A stretch of DNA of 64,000 nt, from positions 19,962 to 83,961 of the forward strand of contig DUPN01000050.1 of assembly GCA_012838305.1 (NCBI GenBank), given 5' to 3'. The position numbers and the translations under genes were made by a program. Position 1 is the first letter of the stretch; the number at the start of each line of letters is the position of its first letter. Below are positions 35,662 to 46,594 of this stretch, one piece after another. The stretch is from Bacillota bacterium (GTDB lineage: Bacteria; Bacillota; Limnochordia; Darwinibacteriales; Darwinibacteriaceae). The notes beneath the pieces were generated by a model, which saw only the letters and a list, made by a program, of their open reading frames with translations, ran no database searches and had not been told where the DNA came from.

Positions 35662-36858
35662 CTAGGCAGGGTCGTTAAGGGCGCTCCAGACACGAATGGT
35701 ATCCTTCCCTGCCTCCTTTGCTTGATACATGGCCTGGTCTGCAAACAAGAGCAGTTGGTGCTTATCTTTGGCATCTTGAGGCGCCGAAGAAATACCGATC
35801 GATACGGTAATAGGCTTAGTCCAAACGGTCCCCTGGAGGGATTCTAGATTAGTCACGATCCGCTGGGCTACGCGCTGTGCACCGTCACCGGACATATCCC
35901 TGAGCAGCACAACAAACTCGTCACCGCCGTAGCGAATGACCCTATCACCCGATCGGATGCTACTATTAACTGTTTCTACCAACTTCTTAAGGACTTTATC
36001 GCCTTCGCAATGCCCATAGGTATTGTTGTAATCAGAAAAATCGTCAACATCAATGAAAAGCAGGGATGTCGCCTCCTGGGACGGTTCCCCCAGCCAACTG
36101 GTTAAGTAGCGGAAATTGTAGGCTCCAGTCATCTCGTCAACAACCAGTTCTTCCTCCAGTTCCTGCCGGCGGGCCCGCTCACTGCTGACTTCCGCCGCAG
36201 CCTTGAGCAGTCCCGACAGATTCAGTAGTAACAGAGAAAAGGCCAAAATACCCCAAAGTCCATAGCTGATGCCAAAAAACGTGAAGATGACCCCAATGAA
36301 TGCGTTACTCAAATTGCTGTAGAAATTGGGCCACCCCAGCTCTCGGATCTGGTCAAACCAGGTGACTCCCCTCCAGATGGAAACCAGGAGGCAGACTAGG
36401 GCTATGTTGGCAAAAATATAGGCTAAGATACCCCCTGACAGAGCCAGAACGAAGCCCAACCCTGTCGTGCCAAACGTCCTGCTAAAAAGTTGAAGGGTAA
36501 TGGAACCCAAGAAGGTGCACAGGGCAAATTGGGCGGCGTTAAACATCGTCCGCTGCCACTCCTTTTTATGCCTGACACCGTCATAGATACCCCCCAGCAC
36601 CGAAATGGCCATGGCCGGAGTTGGACCGCAGAAATACATGAGGGGCAGCACAGCAGCGGTACTCAAAGAATATTCAATACGATCTCCTATCCGCACCACA
36701 ACGGTCTGCAGATAGAGCATCAAAGCACCAAGTATAAGCATAAAGGGCCAGTTGGCCCAATCCGGGTTTTGATAAAAGGCAATCCCCACAACAACGGTGA
36801 TAACTGCTATCACATAGATGGCCGCGTAAAATAACCTTTCTGATCCTTTAGGCTCCAA
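35662..36858 (-). CDS. Membrane-bound GGDEF diguanylate cyclase
   Basis: Makes cyclic di-GMP from two GTP. The N-terminal 215 residues hold about seven TM helices, a membrane sensor of MASE-like type I cannot name. A short linker ('EVSSERARRQELEEELVVDEMTGAYN') leads to the GGDEF domain (about 235-395). The active site 'YGGDEFVVLL' is intact, and 'RSGD' five residues upstream is an I-site for product inhibition, so the enzyme should be active and feedback-controlled. TTG start after GGGGGGG. No EAL, HD-GYP or PilZ gene is nearby. Confidence 0.92.
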   Translation of the reverse strand: MEPKGSERLFYAAIYVIAVITVVVGIAFYQNPDWANWPFMLILGALMLYLQTVVVRIGDRIEYSLSTAAVLPLMYFCGPTPAMAISVLGGIYDGVRHKKEWQRTMFNAAQFALCTFLGSITLQLFSRTFGTTGLGFVLALSGGILAYIFANIALVCLLVSIWRGVTWFDQIRELGWPNFYSNLSNAFIGVIFTFFGISYGLWGILAFSLLLLNLSGLLKAAAEVSSERARRQELEEELVVDEMTGAYNFRYLTSWLGEPSQEATSLLFIDVDDFSDYNNTYGHCEGDKVLKKLVETVNSSIRSGDRVIRYGGDEFVVLLRDMSGDGAQRVAQRIVTNLESLQGTVWTKPITVSIGISSAPQDAKDKHQLLLFADQAMYQAKEAGKDTIRVWSALNDPA

Positions 36859-36934
36859 GTAAGCACCCCCCCGGGCAACGCTTTACTAATTATGGTATTT
36901 CTGTGTTAATCAGCAATGTCCTGCCAGATCTGGT

Positions 36935-37543
36935 TTACTTCGTTAAAAAAGGCTTTTTCTGCGAGGAGTCATCAACAAATTGGAGGATTGACTGTAAGAT
37001 CTCGCCTCTTCCCTGACCTGTTTGTGCGGAAAACAAAAGTGGTGCTGTGCCCAGCGAGTCACGGATGATCTTGGTCTGGCGTCCATACTGCCCCCGGCTG
37101 ATCTTGTCCAGCTTCGTGGCAATCAGGACATAGGGCATGTCCATGGTCTGCAGCCACTGGCTCATGGTCTGATCATCTGCGGTGGGCGTATGTCGCACAT
37201 CAACTAGGTGCAAGACGCCAACCAAATTGGGGCGGCCCATGAGGTAGGTCTCAATCATGGGTCTCCATTTTTTGCGGACCGACTCGGGCACCTTAGCAAA
37301 CCCGTAACCGGGCAGATCGACCAAACAAATCGTGTCCACCCGGTAAAAGTTCAAGGTCTGGGTGCGTCCAGGCTGATTGGATGTACGGGCAAACTTCTTT
37401 CTGTTAACGAGAGTATTAATGAGAGATGACTTGCCAACGTTGGAACGACCCACCAGAGCGATTTCCTTGCGATCATGGACGGGATAGCCCTTAGGGTCCA
37501 CTGCGCTGGTGAGAAACTCGGCGTTATGCAGATTCAAGCTCAT
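36935..37543 (-). CDS. ysxC: Ribosome biogenesis GTPase YsxC/EngB
   Basis: Essential GTPase for large-subunit assembly. G1 '[14 protein letters not shown]', G2/switch I '[14 protein letters not shown]', G3 '[12 protein letters not shown]', G4 'IATKLDKI' and G5 'FSAQTG' are all present. ATG 37543 overlaps the lon stop (ATGA); the track's start six codons earlier lies in the ribosome-binding site. 202 residues. The lon-ysxC order is conserved in Bacillus, so this is probably the end of the protease operon. Confidence 0.96.
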   Translation of the reverse strand: MSLNLHNAEFLTSAVDPKGYPVHDRKEIALVGRSNVGKSSLINTLVNRKKFARTSNQPGRTQTLNFYRVDTICLVDLPGYGFAKVPESVRKKWRPMIETYLMGRPNLVGVLHLVDVRHTPTADDQTMSQWLQTMDMPYVLIATKLDKISRGQYGRQTKIIRDSLGTAPLLFSAQTGQGRGEILQSILQFVDDSSQKKPFLTK

Positions 37544-39948
37544 GTCCTCTCTCCCATCCACGGTTCACCCCCGGCGGGAAGATTCGGTAGCATGAAGGGC
37601 AAAGGACCCTCGCTCTCCGCGACCGGATACAAGGCATGACCGAGGACCTCATCCATGTGTTCAACCAAGGAGATCTGCAACTTGCCCAACACAGAACTTG
37701 GGATTTCTTCCAAGTCTTTTTCGTTATCCACAGGAAGCAGAACATGGGTGATGCCCGCGCGGTGAGCGGCCAAAAGCTTTTCCTTTACACCGCCGATGGG
37801 CAGCACTCTGCCGCGCAGCGTGATCTCGCCTGTCATGGACAATTCATGTCGTACGGGGCGATTGGTGAGCGCGCTGGCTAAGGCTGTGGCTATGGTGATC
37901 CCAGCAGAGGGGCCGTCTTTTGGAATAGCACCCTCAGGAATGTGCATGTGGATATCACATCTCTCATGGAACTTGGGATCGATACCCAGTTCCGCAGCCC
38001 TAGACCTGAGGTAGCTCAGGGCGGCCTGGGCCGATTCACGCATCACTTCACCGAGTTTTCCGGTGAGAGTCAACTTCCCTTTACCATCGACCACTGTCAC
38101 CTCAATAGAGAGGATCTCCCCACCCACCGTGGTAAAGGCCAGACCTGTGGCGACTCCCACCTTGTCTTCCGTATTGGCTTGGCTCTGATGGTAGCGGGGG
38201 ATGCCCAGGTACTTGTGCACGTTGCTCACAGTAACGCGGGCACTTTGGGTTTGTCCCTTCACAATTTCTGTAGCCACCTTACGGCATACAGTGCCCAAAC
38301 GCCGCTCTAAGGTGCGAACCCCGGCTTCTTTGGTGTATTCATGAATAATCCTGTAAATGGTGTTATCGGAGATTTGCAGCTGCTCCGGTGTCAAACCATT
38401 GCTCTTAAGCTGTTTAGGCCAGAGATGCCGCCTGGCGATCTCAAACTTCTCATATTCGGTGTAACCGGGAATCTCGATCACTTCCATTCTGTCCCGCAAG
38501 GGAGGGGGAATGGAGTGCAAGACATTGGCTGTGGTGATGAAGAGGATCTCGGAAAGATCAAAGGGAACCTCGAGATAATGATCGCCGAAGCGATGATTCT
38601 GCTCCGGATCAAGCACCTCTAAGAGGGCGGAGGCAGGATCACCCCGGAAATCGGATGCCAGTTTGTCCACTTCGTCCAGGACAATGACGGGGTTAAGGCT
38701 GCCCACAGTCTTCAGAGTCTGGATGATTCGACCAGGCATCGATCCAATGTAGGTGCGGCGATGCCCTCGGATCTCCGCCTCGTCCCGCACACCCCCCAAT
38801 GACAGACGGGAGAAATTGCGGTTCAAAGCAGTGCCCACAGACTGGGCCAGCGATGTCTTGCCCACTCCAGGGGGACCAACAAGACACAGAATCGGTCCCT
38901 TCGAGGACTTCGTCAGTTGCCGAACAGCCAAAAACTCCAGGATTCGCTCCTTCACCTTGTCCAAGCCAAAGTGATCCCGATCGAGAAGTTCCTCCGCGAC
39001 ATTAAGATCCAATCGATCCTTGGTCCGTTTGGACCAGGGCAATGCGAGCATCCAATCGATATAATTGCGGACAACAGTGGCCTCCGCGGCCATGGGAGCC
39101 ATACGTTCTAGCCGATGGATCTCATGAAGAACCTTAGCTTTAGCCTCTTTCGGAAGTTTGGCCTTTTCCAATTTATCTTTTAGTTCATCAATCTCGGTGG
39201 AGCCCCGTTCGTCCCGCTCACCGAGCTCCATTTGGATGGCTTTGATCTGCTCCCGCAGGTAGTACTCCCGTTGCGCCTTCTCCATCTGTTTACGCACGCG
39301 CTGCTGAATATTTTTCTCCATGCTCAGGATTTCACCCTCGCGGTAGAGCAAACCTAAAATAGCCTCCAGCCGTTTATCGACGGGAAATATCTCCAGCAGC
39401 CGTTGTTTCTCCTTGAAAGCTACGTTCAACTGGCTGGCAATTGTATCCGCGAAACGGTGAACATCCTCAATACTGCTCACCGTCAATAATACCTCGGCCG
39501 GTATTTTCTTGCCAAGGCGCACATACTTTTCAAACTCCTCACGCACAATGCGCATTAACGCCTCGCGCTCGTAACGATCCATCTCTCCGACTGTTTCAGG
39601 AACAGGTGTTACAAAGGCCTCGTAATAGCCTTCAGCATCATCAATATGCTCCAAGTTTACTCTGGAGATACCCTCCACTAAAACCCGGATCTGACCTTCT
39701 GGCACTTTGAGCAGCTGTTTCACCTCGCACAAAGTACCGACATCATAAATATCTTCAGGCTGCGGATCCTCCGTAGCCACCAGATGCTGAGCCGCCAAAA
39801 CAATACGGCCGTCCCTGAGCATAGTCTGCTCAACGGCTTCGATGGAGCGGACACGCCCCACCTCAAGCGGCGTTACCATGTAGGGAAACACCAGAGTTCC
39901 ACGGAGAGGTAGCAACGGATAAGTTTGGGACTTAATTGGTTGTACCAT
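37540..39948 (-). CDS. lon: ATP-dependent protease Lon
   Basis: Cytoplasmic AAA+ protease for misfolded and regulatory proteins. N-terminal LON domain ('[23 protein letters not shown]'), coiled middle region, AAA+ module with Walker A '[12 protein letters not shown]' and Walker B '[11 protein letters not shown]', and a C-terminal S16 protease domain with catalytic Ser in '[15 protein letters not shown]' and Lys in '[18 protein letters not shown]'. ATG 39948 lies after GGGGGTG; the earlier ATG 39981 has no Shine-Dalgarno. About 802 residues. Between lonB and ysxC. Confidence 0.96.
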   Translation of the reverse strand: MVQPIKSQTYPLLPLRGTLVFPYMVTPLEVGRVRSIEAVEQTMLRDGRIVLAAQHLVATEDPQPEDIYDVGTLCEVKQLLKVPEGQIRVLVEGISRVNLEHIDDAEGYYEAFVTPVPETVGEMDRYEREALMRIVREEFEKYVRLGKKIPAEVLLTVSSIEDVHRFADTIASQLNVAFKEKQRLLEIFPVDKRLEAILGLLYREGEILSMEKNIQQRVRKQMEKAQREYYLREQIKAIQMELGERDERGSTEIDELKDKLEKAKLPKEAKAKVLHEIHRLERMAPMAAEATVVRNYIDWMLALPWSKRTKDRLDLNVAEELLDRDHFGLDKVKERILEFLAVRQLTKSSKGPILCLVGPPGVGKTSLAQSVGTALNRNFSRLSLGGVRDEAEIRGHRRTYIGSMPGRIIQTLKTVGSLNPVIVLDEVDKLASDFRGDPASALLEVLDPEQNHRFGDHYLEVPFDLSEILFITTANVLHSIPPPLRDRMEVIEIPGYTEYEKFEIARRHLWPKQLKSNGLTPEQLQISDNTIYRIIHEYTKEAGVRTLERRLGTVCRKVATEIVKGQTQSARVTVSNVHKYLGIPRYHQSQANTEDKVGVATGLAFTTVGGEILSIEVTVVDGKGKLTLTGKLGEVMRESAQAALSYLRSRAAELGIDPKFHERCDIHMHIPEGAIPKDGPSAGITIATALASALTNRPVRHELSMTGEITLRGRVLPIGGVKEKLLAAHRAGITHVLLPVDNEKDLEEIPSSVLGKLQISLVEHMDEVLGHALYPVAESEGPLPFMLPNLPAGGEPWMGERT

Positions 39949-40000
39949 TTCTACACCCCCATAGTATCGTTCTATGTCCATTGTATCATAGTTTGGAAAA

Positions 40001-41704
40001 TCAGGGAATTATCCCCGAAGAGATTTTAGGAGACGCTCCCAATAAGCCATGAGTGTTGAGGGCTGTGAAGGGAACGTGACTTTGCCCCTCGCCGGCCTCC
40101 AAAAGTGCATGCTCCAGCACTTCAGAGATCTTCTTCACGGGCACAATCTCGATCCCGGGTATCGTGGCCAAAATGTCCTGCCAGTTCGCTGCGGGAATGA
40201 GCACCTTGGTGATCCCCTCTTCCGCTGCAGCTCTGACCTTAGGTACAATCCCACCAACAGCCTTAACCCAGCCATGAATCGTCACTTCCCCCGTCATGGC
40301 CACATGACTGGTGACCGGCCGGTTGGTTAAAGCCGACGTTACAGCTGTGACCATGCTAACTCCTGCCGAAGGACCGTCAACGGGAACTCCGCCTGGGAAA
40401 TTAATATGGATGTCATAGTCTTGGGGATTCAGCCCCAGACAGGCTTTGAGCACCGTAAAGACATTGTCGACTGAGCAGCGAGCCTGGGAGCGGCGGCGCA
40501 TCGTGCGTCCCTGCCTTCCGAACTCCTCTTCTTCCATCACCCCCGTCACCTGCATACGTCCCTGGTTTGGTCCAACCAGGATGGCGGTGGCTTCTACCTC
40601 GATCACGGTTCCAATATTCGGTCCGTACATGGCCAGACCATTGACCACCCCTACTGTGGGATCCTGGCGAATTTCGCTCTGCGGTCGAGGCGCATACTGC
40701 CCGCAGTTGAGTACCCATTCAATATCGGCTTTGGCAATACTGCTGCGACCATCCGTGGTCACCACTCCGGCAGCGATTTGGACAATGTTCACCGCGTCAC
40801 GGCCATTGCTGGCAAAACGCTTGATTTCGCCCAGGGCCTCAGGATCCAGGGGGTATTGGATCCTCTTGGCGGCATTGTCAGCGATAACTCCAATCTCTTC
40901 GGGACTTAGATTGCGAAAGAATACCTCCAGGCAACGGGAGCGCAGTGCTGGCGGAAGATCTGAGGCCAGACGGGTTGTGGCACCTATCAGCCGAAAGTCC
41001 GCAGGCAAGCCATGTTCGAAAATCTCACGAATGTGTGCCGGGATATTATGATCTTCCGAGGAGTAGTAGGCGCTGTCCAGGAACACTTTGCGATCTTCCA
41101 GCACCTTCAGGAGCTTATTGAGCTGAATGGGATGGAGTTCCCCGATTTCATCAATGAAGAGCACTCCGCCATGGGCCTTGGTCACCGCTCCAGGCTTTGG
41201 TTGAGGGATTCCGGCCACCCCTAAGGGGCCTGCCCCCTGGTAAATGGGATCATGAACCGAACCCAGTAGAGGATCTGCGATGCCGCGCTCGTCAAAACGG
41301 GCGGTTGTTGCGTCGACTTCGACAAAGACCGCATCACGTTGAAAAGGAGACAAGGGATTGGACTTGGCCTCCTCCAGCACAACCCGGGCCGCGGCAGTCT
41401 TGCCCACACCTGGAGGGCCGTAAACAATGACGTGCTGGGGATTGGGTCCGCACAAGGCAGCCCTTAACGCCTTCAGCCCATCGTCCTGCCCAATGATCTC
41501 CTGAAAATCCCTGGGTCTTGTTAATTCTGACAGCGGCTCGGTAAGGCGAATGGCCTTCAGCCTTGCCAGCTTATCCATCTCCTTTCTGGACTCCCGATCA
41601 ACAGCAGATTTCGTACCTTGCTGCTGCCGTAGGAGATTCCAGAAATAGAGGCCAATGACGATAGCAAAAAACAGATTGATCAATCCGAGGATACCCATGA
41701 TCAC
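40001..41704 (-). CDS. lonB: Membrane-anchored ATP-dependent protease LonB
   Basis: Lon-like protease of the sporulation-associated LonB type: an N-terminal TM helix ('[19 protein letters not shown]'), no LON substrate domain, an AAA+ module (Walker A '[14 protein letters not shown]', Walker B '[11 protein letters not shown]') and an S16 protease domain with Ser in '[15 protein letters not shown]' and Lys in '[15 protein letters not shown]'. About 565 residues. In B. subtilis it is forespore-expressed and lies between clpX and lon, the same order as here. The start is GTG 41704 or ATG 41698. A terminator separates it from clpX, so it probably has its own promoter, which I could not define. 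Confidence 0.94.
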   Translation of the reverse strand: MIMGILGLINLFFAIVIGLYFWNLLRQQQGTKSAVDRESRKEMDKLARLKAIRLTEPLSELTRPRDFQEIIGQDDGLKALRAALCGPNPQHVIVYGPPGVGKTAAARVVLEEAKSNPLSPFQRDAVFVEVDATTARFDERGIADPLLGSVHDPIYQGAGPLGVAGIPQPKPGAVTKAHGGVLFIDEIGELHPIQLNKLLKVLEDRKVFLDSAYYSSEDHNIPAHIREIFEHGLPADFRLIGATTRLASDLPPALRSRCLEVFFRNLSPEEIGVIADNAAKRIQYPLDPEALGEIKRFASNGRDAVNIVQIAAGVVTTDGRSSIAKADIEWVLNCGQYAPRPQSEIRQDPTVGVVNGLAMYGPNIGTVIEVEATAILVGPNQGRMQVTGVMEEEEFGRQGRTMRRRSQARCSVDNVFTVLKACLGLNPQDYDIHINFPGGVPVDGPSAGVSMVTAVTSALTNRPVTSHVAMTGEVTIHGWVKAVGGIVPKVRAAAEEGITKVLIPAANWQDILATIPGIEIVPVKKISEVLEHALLEAGEGQSHVPFTALNTHGLLGASPKISSGIIP

Positions 41705-41749
41705 TTCACTCCTCTCCGAGACTCACACTCTATTATGCCCGGGGAGAAG

Positions 41750-41784
41750 AAAAAGGATAAGCCGGAACAAATCCGACTTATCCT
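41750..41784 (-). terminator. Terminator after clpX
   Basis: Minus strand GGATAAGTCGGA-TTTGT-TCCGGCTTATCC followed by TTTTTCTTCT. It ends the tig-clpP-clpX transcript before lonB. Confidence 0.85.
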
Positions 41785-41808
41785 GAAGTTGACCATTTGG
41801 TTTGCACC

Positions 41809-43071
41809 TTAGGCGCTCTCTTCTTTGCCTTTGCCCTTTGCTTTGCTGCGAACAATCAAGGGCTGTTCTGCTTTCTCCACCGAGGCCAGGGTAATCACGC
41901 ACTTGGACACATGTTCTTCGGTAGGTACATTATACATCACATCGAGCATAATTCCCTCCACAACCGTGCGTAGACCCCGAGCTCCGGTCTTTTGTTCCAA
42001 AGCCTTATCTGCAATCATACGCAACGCTTCGGGTTCAAACTCCAGCGCCACCCCATCCATATGCAAAAGCTTCTGGAATTGCTTGACCAGAGCGTTCTTG
42101 GGTTCGGTCAAAATCCGCACTAAGGCATCGGCATCTAGGGCATCTAGAGTGCACACCACGGGCACACGACCAATGAACTCCGGGATGAGACCGTAGCGCA
42201 GCAGATCTTCCGGCATGGTCTGGCGCAAAATGTCGCCAAGCTTTTTCTCTTCCCGGGTAAGAACTTCGGCACCAAAACCAATGTTCTTGTGCCCAATTCT
42301 TCTCTCAATAATCTTCTCCAACCCGTCAAAGGCACCACCGCAAATGAACAGAATGTTCGTGGTGTCGATCTGGATAAATTCTTGATGGGGGTGCTTGCGT
42401 CCACCCTGAGGGGGAACAGAGGCCACTGTGCCTTCTAGGATTTTTAGCAGCGCCTGCTGCACGCCTTCTCCAGATACGTCCCTGGTGATGGATGGATTTT
42501 CCGATTTGCGGGCGATTTTGTCAATCTCATCGACATAGATGATGCCCCGCTCGGCGCGTTCCACATCATAGTCCGCGGCCTGAATCAGCTTCAGCAAAAT
42601 GTTCTCCACGTCTTCTCCCACATAGCCTGCCTCCGTTAGACTCGTGGCATCGGCGATGGCAAAAGGTACGTTGAGAATGCGAGCCAAGGTCTGCGCCAAG
42701 AAGGTCTTGCCGCTCCCGGTGGGCCCCAGCATGAGGATGTTACTTTTTTGAAGCTCAACATCATCCGCTTTTTCATTGCTGTTGATCCGTTTATAGTGAT
42801 TATAGACGGCCACAGCCAAGGCCTTTTTGGCCTCGTCCTGGCCAATCACGTACTCATCTAAAGCTTCCCGAATTTCCTTGGGCTTGGGAACGCTGTCCAG
42901 TTCAATATCATGTTCTTCGGTGAACTCTTCCTCGATGATTTCGTTGCAGAGCTCTATACATTCATCACAAATGTAGACCCCTGGTCCGGCGATGAGCTTC
43001 TTTACCTGCTCCTGCATTTTCCCGCAAAAGGAACATTTCAACTGTCCTTTTTCATCGCCAAATTTGAACAT
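41809..43071 (-). CDS. clpX: ATP-dependent Clp protease ATP-binding subunit ClpX
   Basis: Unfoldase of the ClpXP protease. N-terminal zinc-binding domain ('[11 protein letters not shown]...CDECIELC'), AAA+ domain with Walker A 'GPTGSGKT', Walker B '[12 protein letters not shown]', pore loop 'GYVGED' and the ClpP-binding 'IGF' loop ('NIGFGAEVL'). 420 residues. ATG follows GAGGTGATTGG. It lies 20 bases after clpP. Confidence 0.98.
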   Translation of the reverse strand: MFKFGDEKGQLKCSFCGKMQEQVKKLIAGPGVYICDECIELCNEIIEEEFTEEHDIELDSVPKPKEIREALDEYVIGQDEAKKALAVAVYNHYKRINSNEKADDVELQKSNILMLGPTGSGKTFLAQTLARILNVPFAIADATSLTEAGYVGEDVENILLKLIQAADYDVERAERGIIYVDEIDKIARKSENPSITRDVSGEGVQQALLKILEGTVASVPPQGGRKHPHQEFIQIDTTNILFICGGAFDGLEKIIERRIGHKNIGFGAEVLTREEKKLGDILRQTMPEDLLRYGLIPEFIGRVPVVCTLDALDADALVRILTEPKNALVKQFQKLLHMDGVALEFEPEALRMIADKALEQKTGARGLRTVVEGIMLDVMYNVPTEEHVSKCVITLASVEKAEQPLIVRSKAKGKGKEESA

Positions 43072-43091
43072 CCAATCACCTCACTCGTCGC

Positions 43092-43697
43092 TTACGACTG
43101 TTCGTCTTTGCTCCCGCTCTTCGTGAGCACGCCATCGATCAACCCGTACTCCCTGGCGCTCTGCGCTGACATATAATAATCTCGATCTGTGTCCTGTTCG
43201 ATCCTCTCTAGAGGTTGGCCTGTATGGTGTTGCAGGATCTTGTTGGCCTTGTTTTTCAAGAGCAGGATCTCTTTCGCCTGAATTTCGATTTGGCTGGCCT
43301 GCCCCTGTGCACCACCTAAGGGCTGGTGAATCATGATGCGCGAATTGGGCAACGCAAAGCGTTTGCCCTCAGCCCCGGCGGCCAGGAGTAAGGCGGCCAT
43401 ACTAGCGGCCATACCAACACAAATTGTGGAGACATCCGCCTTGATGTACTGCATCGTGTCGTAAATCGCCAATCCCGAATAGATTACCCCTCCAGGGCTG
43501 TTGATATACAGGTTAATGTCTTTGTCAGGATCCTCTGACTCTAAGAACAGAAGTTGGGCAATGATCAGATTGGCCACATGATCGTCAATGGGACCGCCAA
43601 TGAAAATAATGCGATCCTTAAGGAGCCGGGAGTAAATGTCAAAAGCCCGTTCTCCTCTATTTGTCTGCTCTACAACCATTGGGATTAAAACACTCAA
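43092..43697 (-). CDS. clpP: ATP-dependent Clp protease proteolytic subunit ClpP
   Basis: Serine protease tetradecamer partner of ClpX. Catalytic Ser in '[15 protein letters not shown]', His in '[14 protein letters not shown]' and Asp in 'TDRDYYMSA'. The ORF track begins 53 codons early, inside the tig coding region. TTG 43697, about 10 bases after GGAAAGG, gives '[19 protein letters not shown]', the usual N-terminus, and 201 residues. Substrates likely include SsrA-tagged proteins, given smpB and tmRNA in this window. Confidence 0.96.
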   Translation of the reverse strand: MSVLIPMVVEQTNRGERAFDIYSRLLKDRIIFIGGPIDDHVANLIIAQLLFLESEDPDKDINLYINSPGGVIYSGLAIYDTMQYIKADVSTICVGMAASMAALLLAAGAEGKRFALPNSRIMIHQPLGGAQGQASQIEIQAKEILLLKNKANKILQHHTGQPLERIEQDTDRDYYMSAQSAREYGLIDGVLTKSGSKDEQS

Positions 43698-43725
43698 TCC
43701 TCTCCCGCCTTTCCGTATCCAAGTT

Positions 43726-45057
43726 TTATTCTTGCTCTGCCGCCTCCGAAGGAGCGTCCACTTCGGTAATCTCGGCGTGATCAACGATAAGCTGGATCGT
43801 CTTTGTTCTGCCGATGGTATGCTCAATAGCTTCCCGTTGGCTTTCCCAGTATTCACGCATTCTTCCCTCTACTTCAGGGGTGAGCTCACCGCCGTGACTC
43901 AGATATTCCTGAATCTTCTCATTCACTTCTTCACCACTGACAGTAATACCTTCTTGTTCCCGGATGGCCTCGAGGATTAGGTCATGCATGATCCAGGTCT
44001 TGGCCACGGGCTCAAAGGACGCCCTGATTTCCTCCCGGCTCTGACCGGTCATTTCCAGATACATCTCTTCACTAACCCCGCGCCTGGCCATGCTGGCAAG
44101 GTAATCCTCCATGATGTGCTCTGCTTGATGATCAATCATGGATTGGGGAATCTCACAAGGACTATCCTCAGCAATAAGCTCTAATAGTCTATTCTCCACT
44201 TTGGCAGTGGTTCTGCGGGTAGCCTCGTCCTCTAAGTTTTTCCGAATGACCGCCTTCAATTCATCCAGCGTTTCATATTCGCTAATGTCCTTGACAAATT
44301 CGTCATCAATCTCCGGAAGGGACTTCTCCTTCAACTCTTTGACCGTGACGGTAAAGGTGGCCTCTTGGCCCGCCAATTGCTCCGCATGATATTCCTCGGG
44401 AAACGTGACCTGGATATCTCCGGTCACACCCACTTCAAAACCCACTAACTGCTCTTCAAATCCAGGAATGAAGGTTCCGGCGCCAACTTCCAAGGTGTGA
44501 TTCTCCCCAGCGCCACCGCTAAAGGGCTTTCCGTCCACATAACCGACAAAATCAATTACAGCAAAATCGCCTTCCTGCACGGTGGTGCGATCCGCCACGA
44601 CAAGTTGAGAGTTGCGATCCTGTTCCTGCCTAAGAACGTCGTCAACACTTTCATCGGTAATCTTGACGATCTCTCGCTCCACCTGGAGACCCTTGTATTG
44701 ACCCAGCTCAAGCTGTGGATAAACATCAACGGTATAGGTAAAGGTGGCGCCCTCTGCAGGGTCGATTTGCTCAACATCCACATCCGGCTGCGCCACTGGC
44801 TGGATCTCGGTTTCTGCCAGAGCATCCTGGTATAGCCGGAGCAGCAAAATGTCCACCGCATCTTCCAGGAAGACATTGGGACCGTAATTCAGCTCGATGA
44901 TCTTGCGAGGCGCTTTGCCTTTGCGGAAGCCTGGAATGTTGATCTTTTTCACGTTCTTCCGATACGCTTCCTCCATAGCTTTTTCCAAAACATCCGCCTC
45001 TATGTCCACGGTCAGCTTGGCCCTGCTCTTCTCCAATTTCTCTACTTTAACCTGCAT
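43726..45057 (-). CDS. tig: Trigger factor
   Basis: Ribosome-bound chaperone and prolyl isomerase. The N-terminal ribosome-binding domain has the signature '[13 protein letters not shown]'; the middle FKBP-like PPIase domain starts near '[20 protein letters not shown]'; the C-terminal helical domain follows. 443 residues, full length, with an acidic tail. ATG after AAAGGAG. First gene of tig-clpP-clpX. It begins only about 30 bases after the terminator of the tRNA-Leu transcript, which leaves little room for a separate promoter. Confidence 0.96.
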   Translation of the reverse strand: MQVKVEKLEKSRAKLTVDIEADVLEKAMEEAYRKNVKKINIPGFRKGKAPRKIIELNYGPNVFLEDAVDILLLRLYQDALAETEIQPVAQPDVDVEQIDPAEGATFTYTVDVYPQLELGQYKGLQVEREIVKITDESVDDVLRQEQDRNSQLVVADRTTVQEGDFAVIDFVGYVDGKPFSGGAGENHTLEVGAGTFIPGFEEQLVGFEVGVTGDIQVTFPEEYHAEQLAGQEATFTVTVKELKEKSLPEIDDEFVKDISEYETLDELKAVIRKNLEDEATRRTTAKVENRLLELIAEDSPCEIPQSMIDHQAEHIMEDYLASMARRGVSEEMYLEMTGQSREEIRASFEPVAKTWIMHDLILEAIREQEGITVSGEEVNEKIQEYLSHGGELTPEVEGRMREYWESQREAIEHTIGRTKTIQLIVDHAEITEVDAPSEAAEQE

Positions 45058-45088
45058 ATGATAGAATCTCCTTTCTTTCCCTTAACGC

Positions 45089-45112
45089 AAAAAAAGTACA
45101 CTTGAGAGTGTA
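45089..45112 (-). terminator. Terminator after tRNA-Leu
   Basis: Minus strand TACACT-CTCA-AGTGTA followed by CTTTTTTT. A short six-pair stem, so read-through into tig is plausible. Confidence 0.65.
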
Positions 45113-45137
45113 ACTAGACTATGTACATGAAAATGAA

Positions 45138-45223
45138 TGGTGCAGGCGGAGAGAGTCGAACTCTCACGGGGGTTGCCCACTAGATCCTAAGTCTAGCGCG
45201 TCTGCCAATTCCGCCACGCCTGC
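45138..45223 (-). tRNA. tRNA-Leu (anticodon TAG)
   Basis: Minus strand begins GCAGGCGTGGCGGAATTGGC; the anticodon stem-loop CTAGA-CTTAGGA-TCTAG gives TAG. It has a class II variable arm, T-arm GAGAGTTCGACTCTC, acceptor CGCCTGC, discriminator A and an encoded CCA. Confidence 0.96.
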
Positions 45224-45236
45224 ACATCATGGTAGA

Positions 45237-45312
45237 TGGTGAGCCATCCGCGACTCGAACGCGGGACACCCGGATTAAAAGTCCGGTGCTCTACCGACTG
45301 AGCTAATGGCTC
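45237..45312 (-). tRNA. tRNA-Lys (anticodon TTT)
   Basis: Minus strand GAGCCATTAGCTCAGTCGG..., anticodon stem-loop CCGGA-CTTTTAA-TCCGG gives TTT. T-arm CGCGTTCGAGTCGCG, acceptor ATGGCTC, discriminator A, encoded CCA. First in the tRNA-Lys-tRNA-Leu transcript. Confidence 0.97.
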
Positions 45313-45331
45313 ATCATAATCACGCTACTTG

Positions 45332-45360
45332 ATTATAACAGAGAGGAAAATGAGGGTCAA
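45332..45360 (-). promoter_or_regulatory. Strong promoter for tRNA-Lys/tRNA-Leu
   Basis: Minus strand TTGACC (45360-45355), 17-base spacer, perfect TATAAT (45337-45332). It may also feed tig by read-through of the weak terminator. Confidence 0.85.
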
Positions 45361-45405
45361 CTCCTTTTGGACTAGTTTAGACTAGTTCGTGGGGGAAAAA
45401 ACCTG

Positions 45406-45411
45406 TATAAT
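45406..45411 (+). promoter_or_regulatory. Probable -10 element for rodA
   Basis: TATAAT 47 bases before the rodA ATG. There is no good -35 at 16-18 bases; two copies of ACTAGTT (45371 and 45381) lie in that place and could be an operator or a chance repeat. Confidence 0.4.
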
Positions 45412-45457
45412 AGGAACGGAAGAGCCCAACAGTCTTCAAGGTGCAAGGAGAACAACC

Positions 45458-46594
45458 ATGAGAATTCCTCGACGTTATTGGCGTAATTTGGATTGGCCTC
45501 TCATTCTTTCCGTCTTGGCCCTAACCGTGATCGGTCTAGTGGTCATCTATTCCGCGTCCTACACCCAGCTCGTTACGGCGGGCATGAGCCCCTTGCACTA
45601 TGTTCGCAGCCAAGTTGTGGCCTTCAGCATTGGACTGGCCATTGCCATTATCATTGTATCCATCGATTATAGAGCCTGGAAACGCTGGACTCGATTGATC
45701 TATCTGGGCACGATGGCCTTGTTGACTGCTGTACTTGTCCTGGGTCAAACCGTCTTCGGCTCCCAGCGCTGGGTTCGCCTGGGACCCATGAACCTTCAAC
45801 CATCCGAGTTGGCCAAAGTCGCCCTGGTTCTTGCACTCGCCCAGGTATTTGAGGACGAGCACAATGCGCAGAATCCCAAGAGTTTCATGGGAGCCCTGGT
45901 ACTGGTCCTGCTCCCCGTGGTTCTCATCCTCCAACAGCCCGATCTGGGCACCGCGGCCATTTATGTAGGACTCTTCTTCACCATGTGGTACGTGGGAAAT
46001 GCCAAGACCAAACACATTATCATCGCTGGTGGAGTTCTAGTTGCGGGAACCCTTGGGGCTATCACTGTTTCTCTGCGGGGATGGCTAAGCATCATCAAGC
46101 CCTATCAGCTCACCCGGATTTTGGTCTTCCTCGATCCCTATTCCGACCGCAATGGAGCAGGCTGGAACATCATTCAGTCCATGATTGCCATTGGATCAGG
46201 CGGATTCTTAGGGAAGGGCGTTCTCAACGGCACCCAAAGCTCTCTCCACTTTTTGCCCGCCAATCACACGGACTTCGTTTTTTCCGTGATCGCCGAAGAA
46301 TTCGGTTTTTTGGGATCTGTGATCGTCCTAACTCTGTTTGTGATCGTAATTTGGCGCGGTCTGCGCATCGCCGCCATTGCCAAGGACACCTACGGCACAC
46401 TCTTAGCCACTGGAGCAACCAGTGTTTTCTTCTTCCACCTGGTCATCAATGTTGGCATGACCCTTGGGTTTATGCCCATCACAGGACTTCCCCTACCCTT
46501 CATCACCGCCGGGGGAAGCATTATGCTCACAAGTATGATCGCGGTGGCCATCATCCTCAATGTGGGCCTACGCAGGAGCAAAATAATGTTTTAG
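45458..46594 (+). CDS. rodA: RodA-type SEDS peptidoglycan polymerase
   Basis: Ten-TM SEDS glycosyltransferase that polymerises lipid II during wall elongation, usually with a class B PBP. Family marks are 'LGPMNLQPSELAKVALVL', 'LQQPDLGTA', 'HFLPANHTDFVFSVIAEEFG' (with the catalytic Asp) and 'FMPITGLPLPFITAGGS'. 378 residues. The ORF track start is 23 codons early; ATG 45458 follows AAGGAGAAC. The end overlaps the convergent AlkP-like membrane gene by 27 bases. Its natural PBP partner is not adjacent; the MecA-like PBP at 3-5 kb is one candidate. Confidence 0.92.
   Translation: MRIPRRYWRNLDWPLILSVLALTVIGLVVIYSASYTQLVTAGMSPLHYVRSQVVAFSIGLAIAIIIVSIDYRAWKRWTRLIYLGTMALLTAVLVLGQTVFGSQRWVRLGPMNLQPSELAKVALVLALAQVFEDEHNAQNPKSFMGALVLVLLPVVLILQQPDLGTAAIYVGLFFTMWYVGNAKTKHIIIAGGVLVAGTLGAITVSLRGWLSIIKPYQLTRILVFLDPYSDRNGAGWNIIQSMIAIGSGGFLGKGVLNGTQSSLHFLPANHTDFVFSVIAEEFGFLGSVIVLTLFVIVIWRGLRIAAIAKDTYGTLLATGATSVFFFHLVINVGMTLGFMPITGLPLPFITAGGSIMLTSMIAVAIILNVGLRRSKIMF

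Noticed and set aside
40446-41051. 201-residue plus ORF opposite lonB
   Set aside because: Arg/Ser-rich shadow of the AAA+ coding strand.
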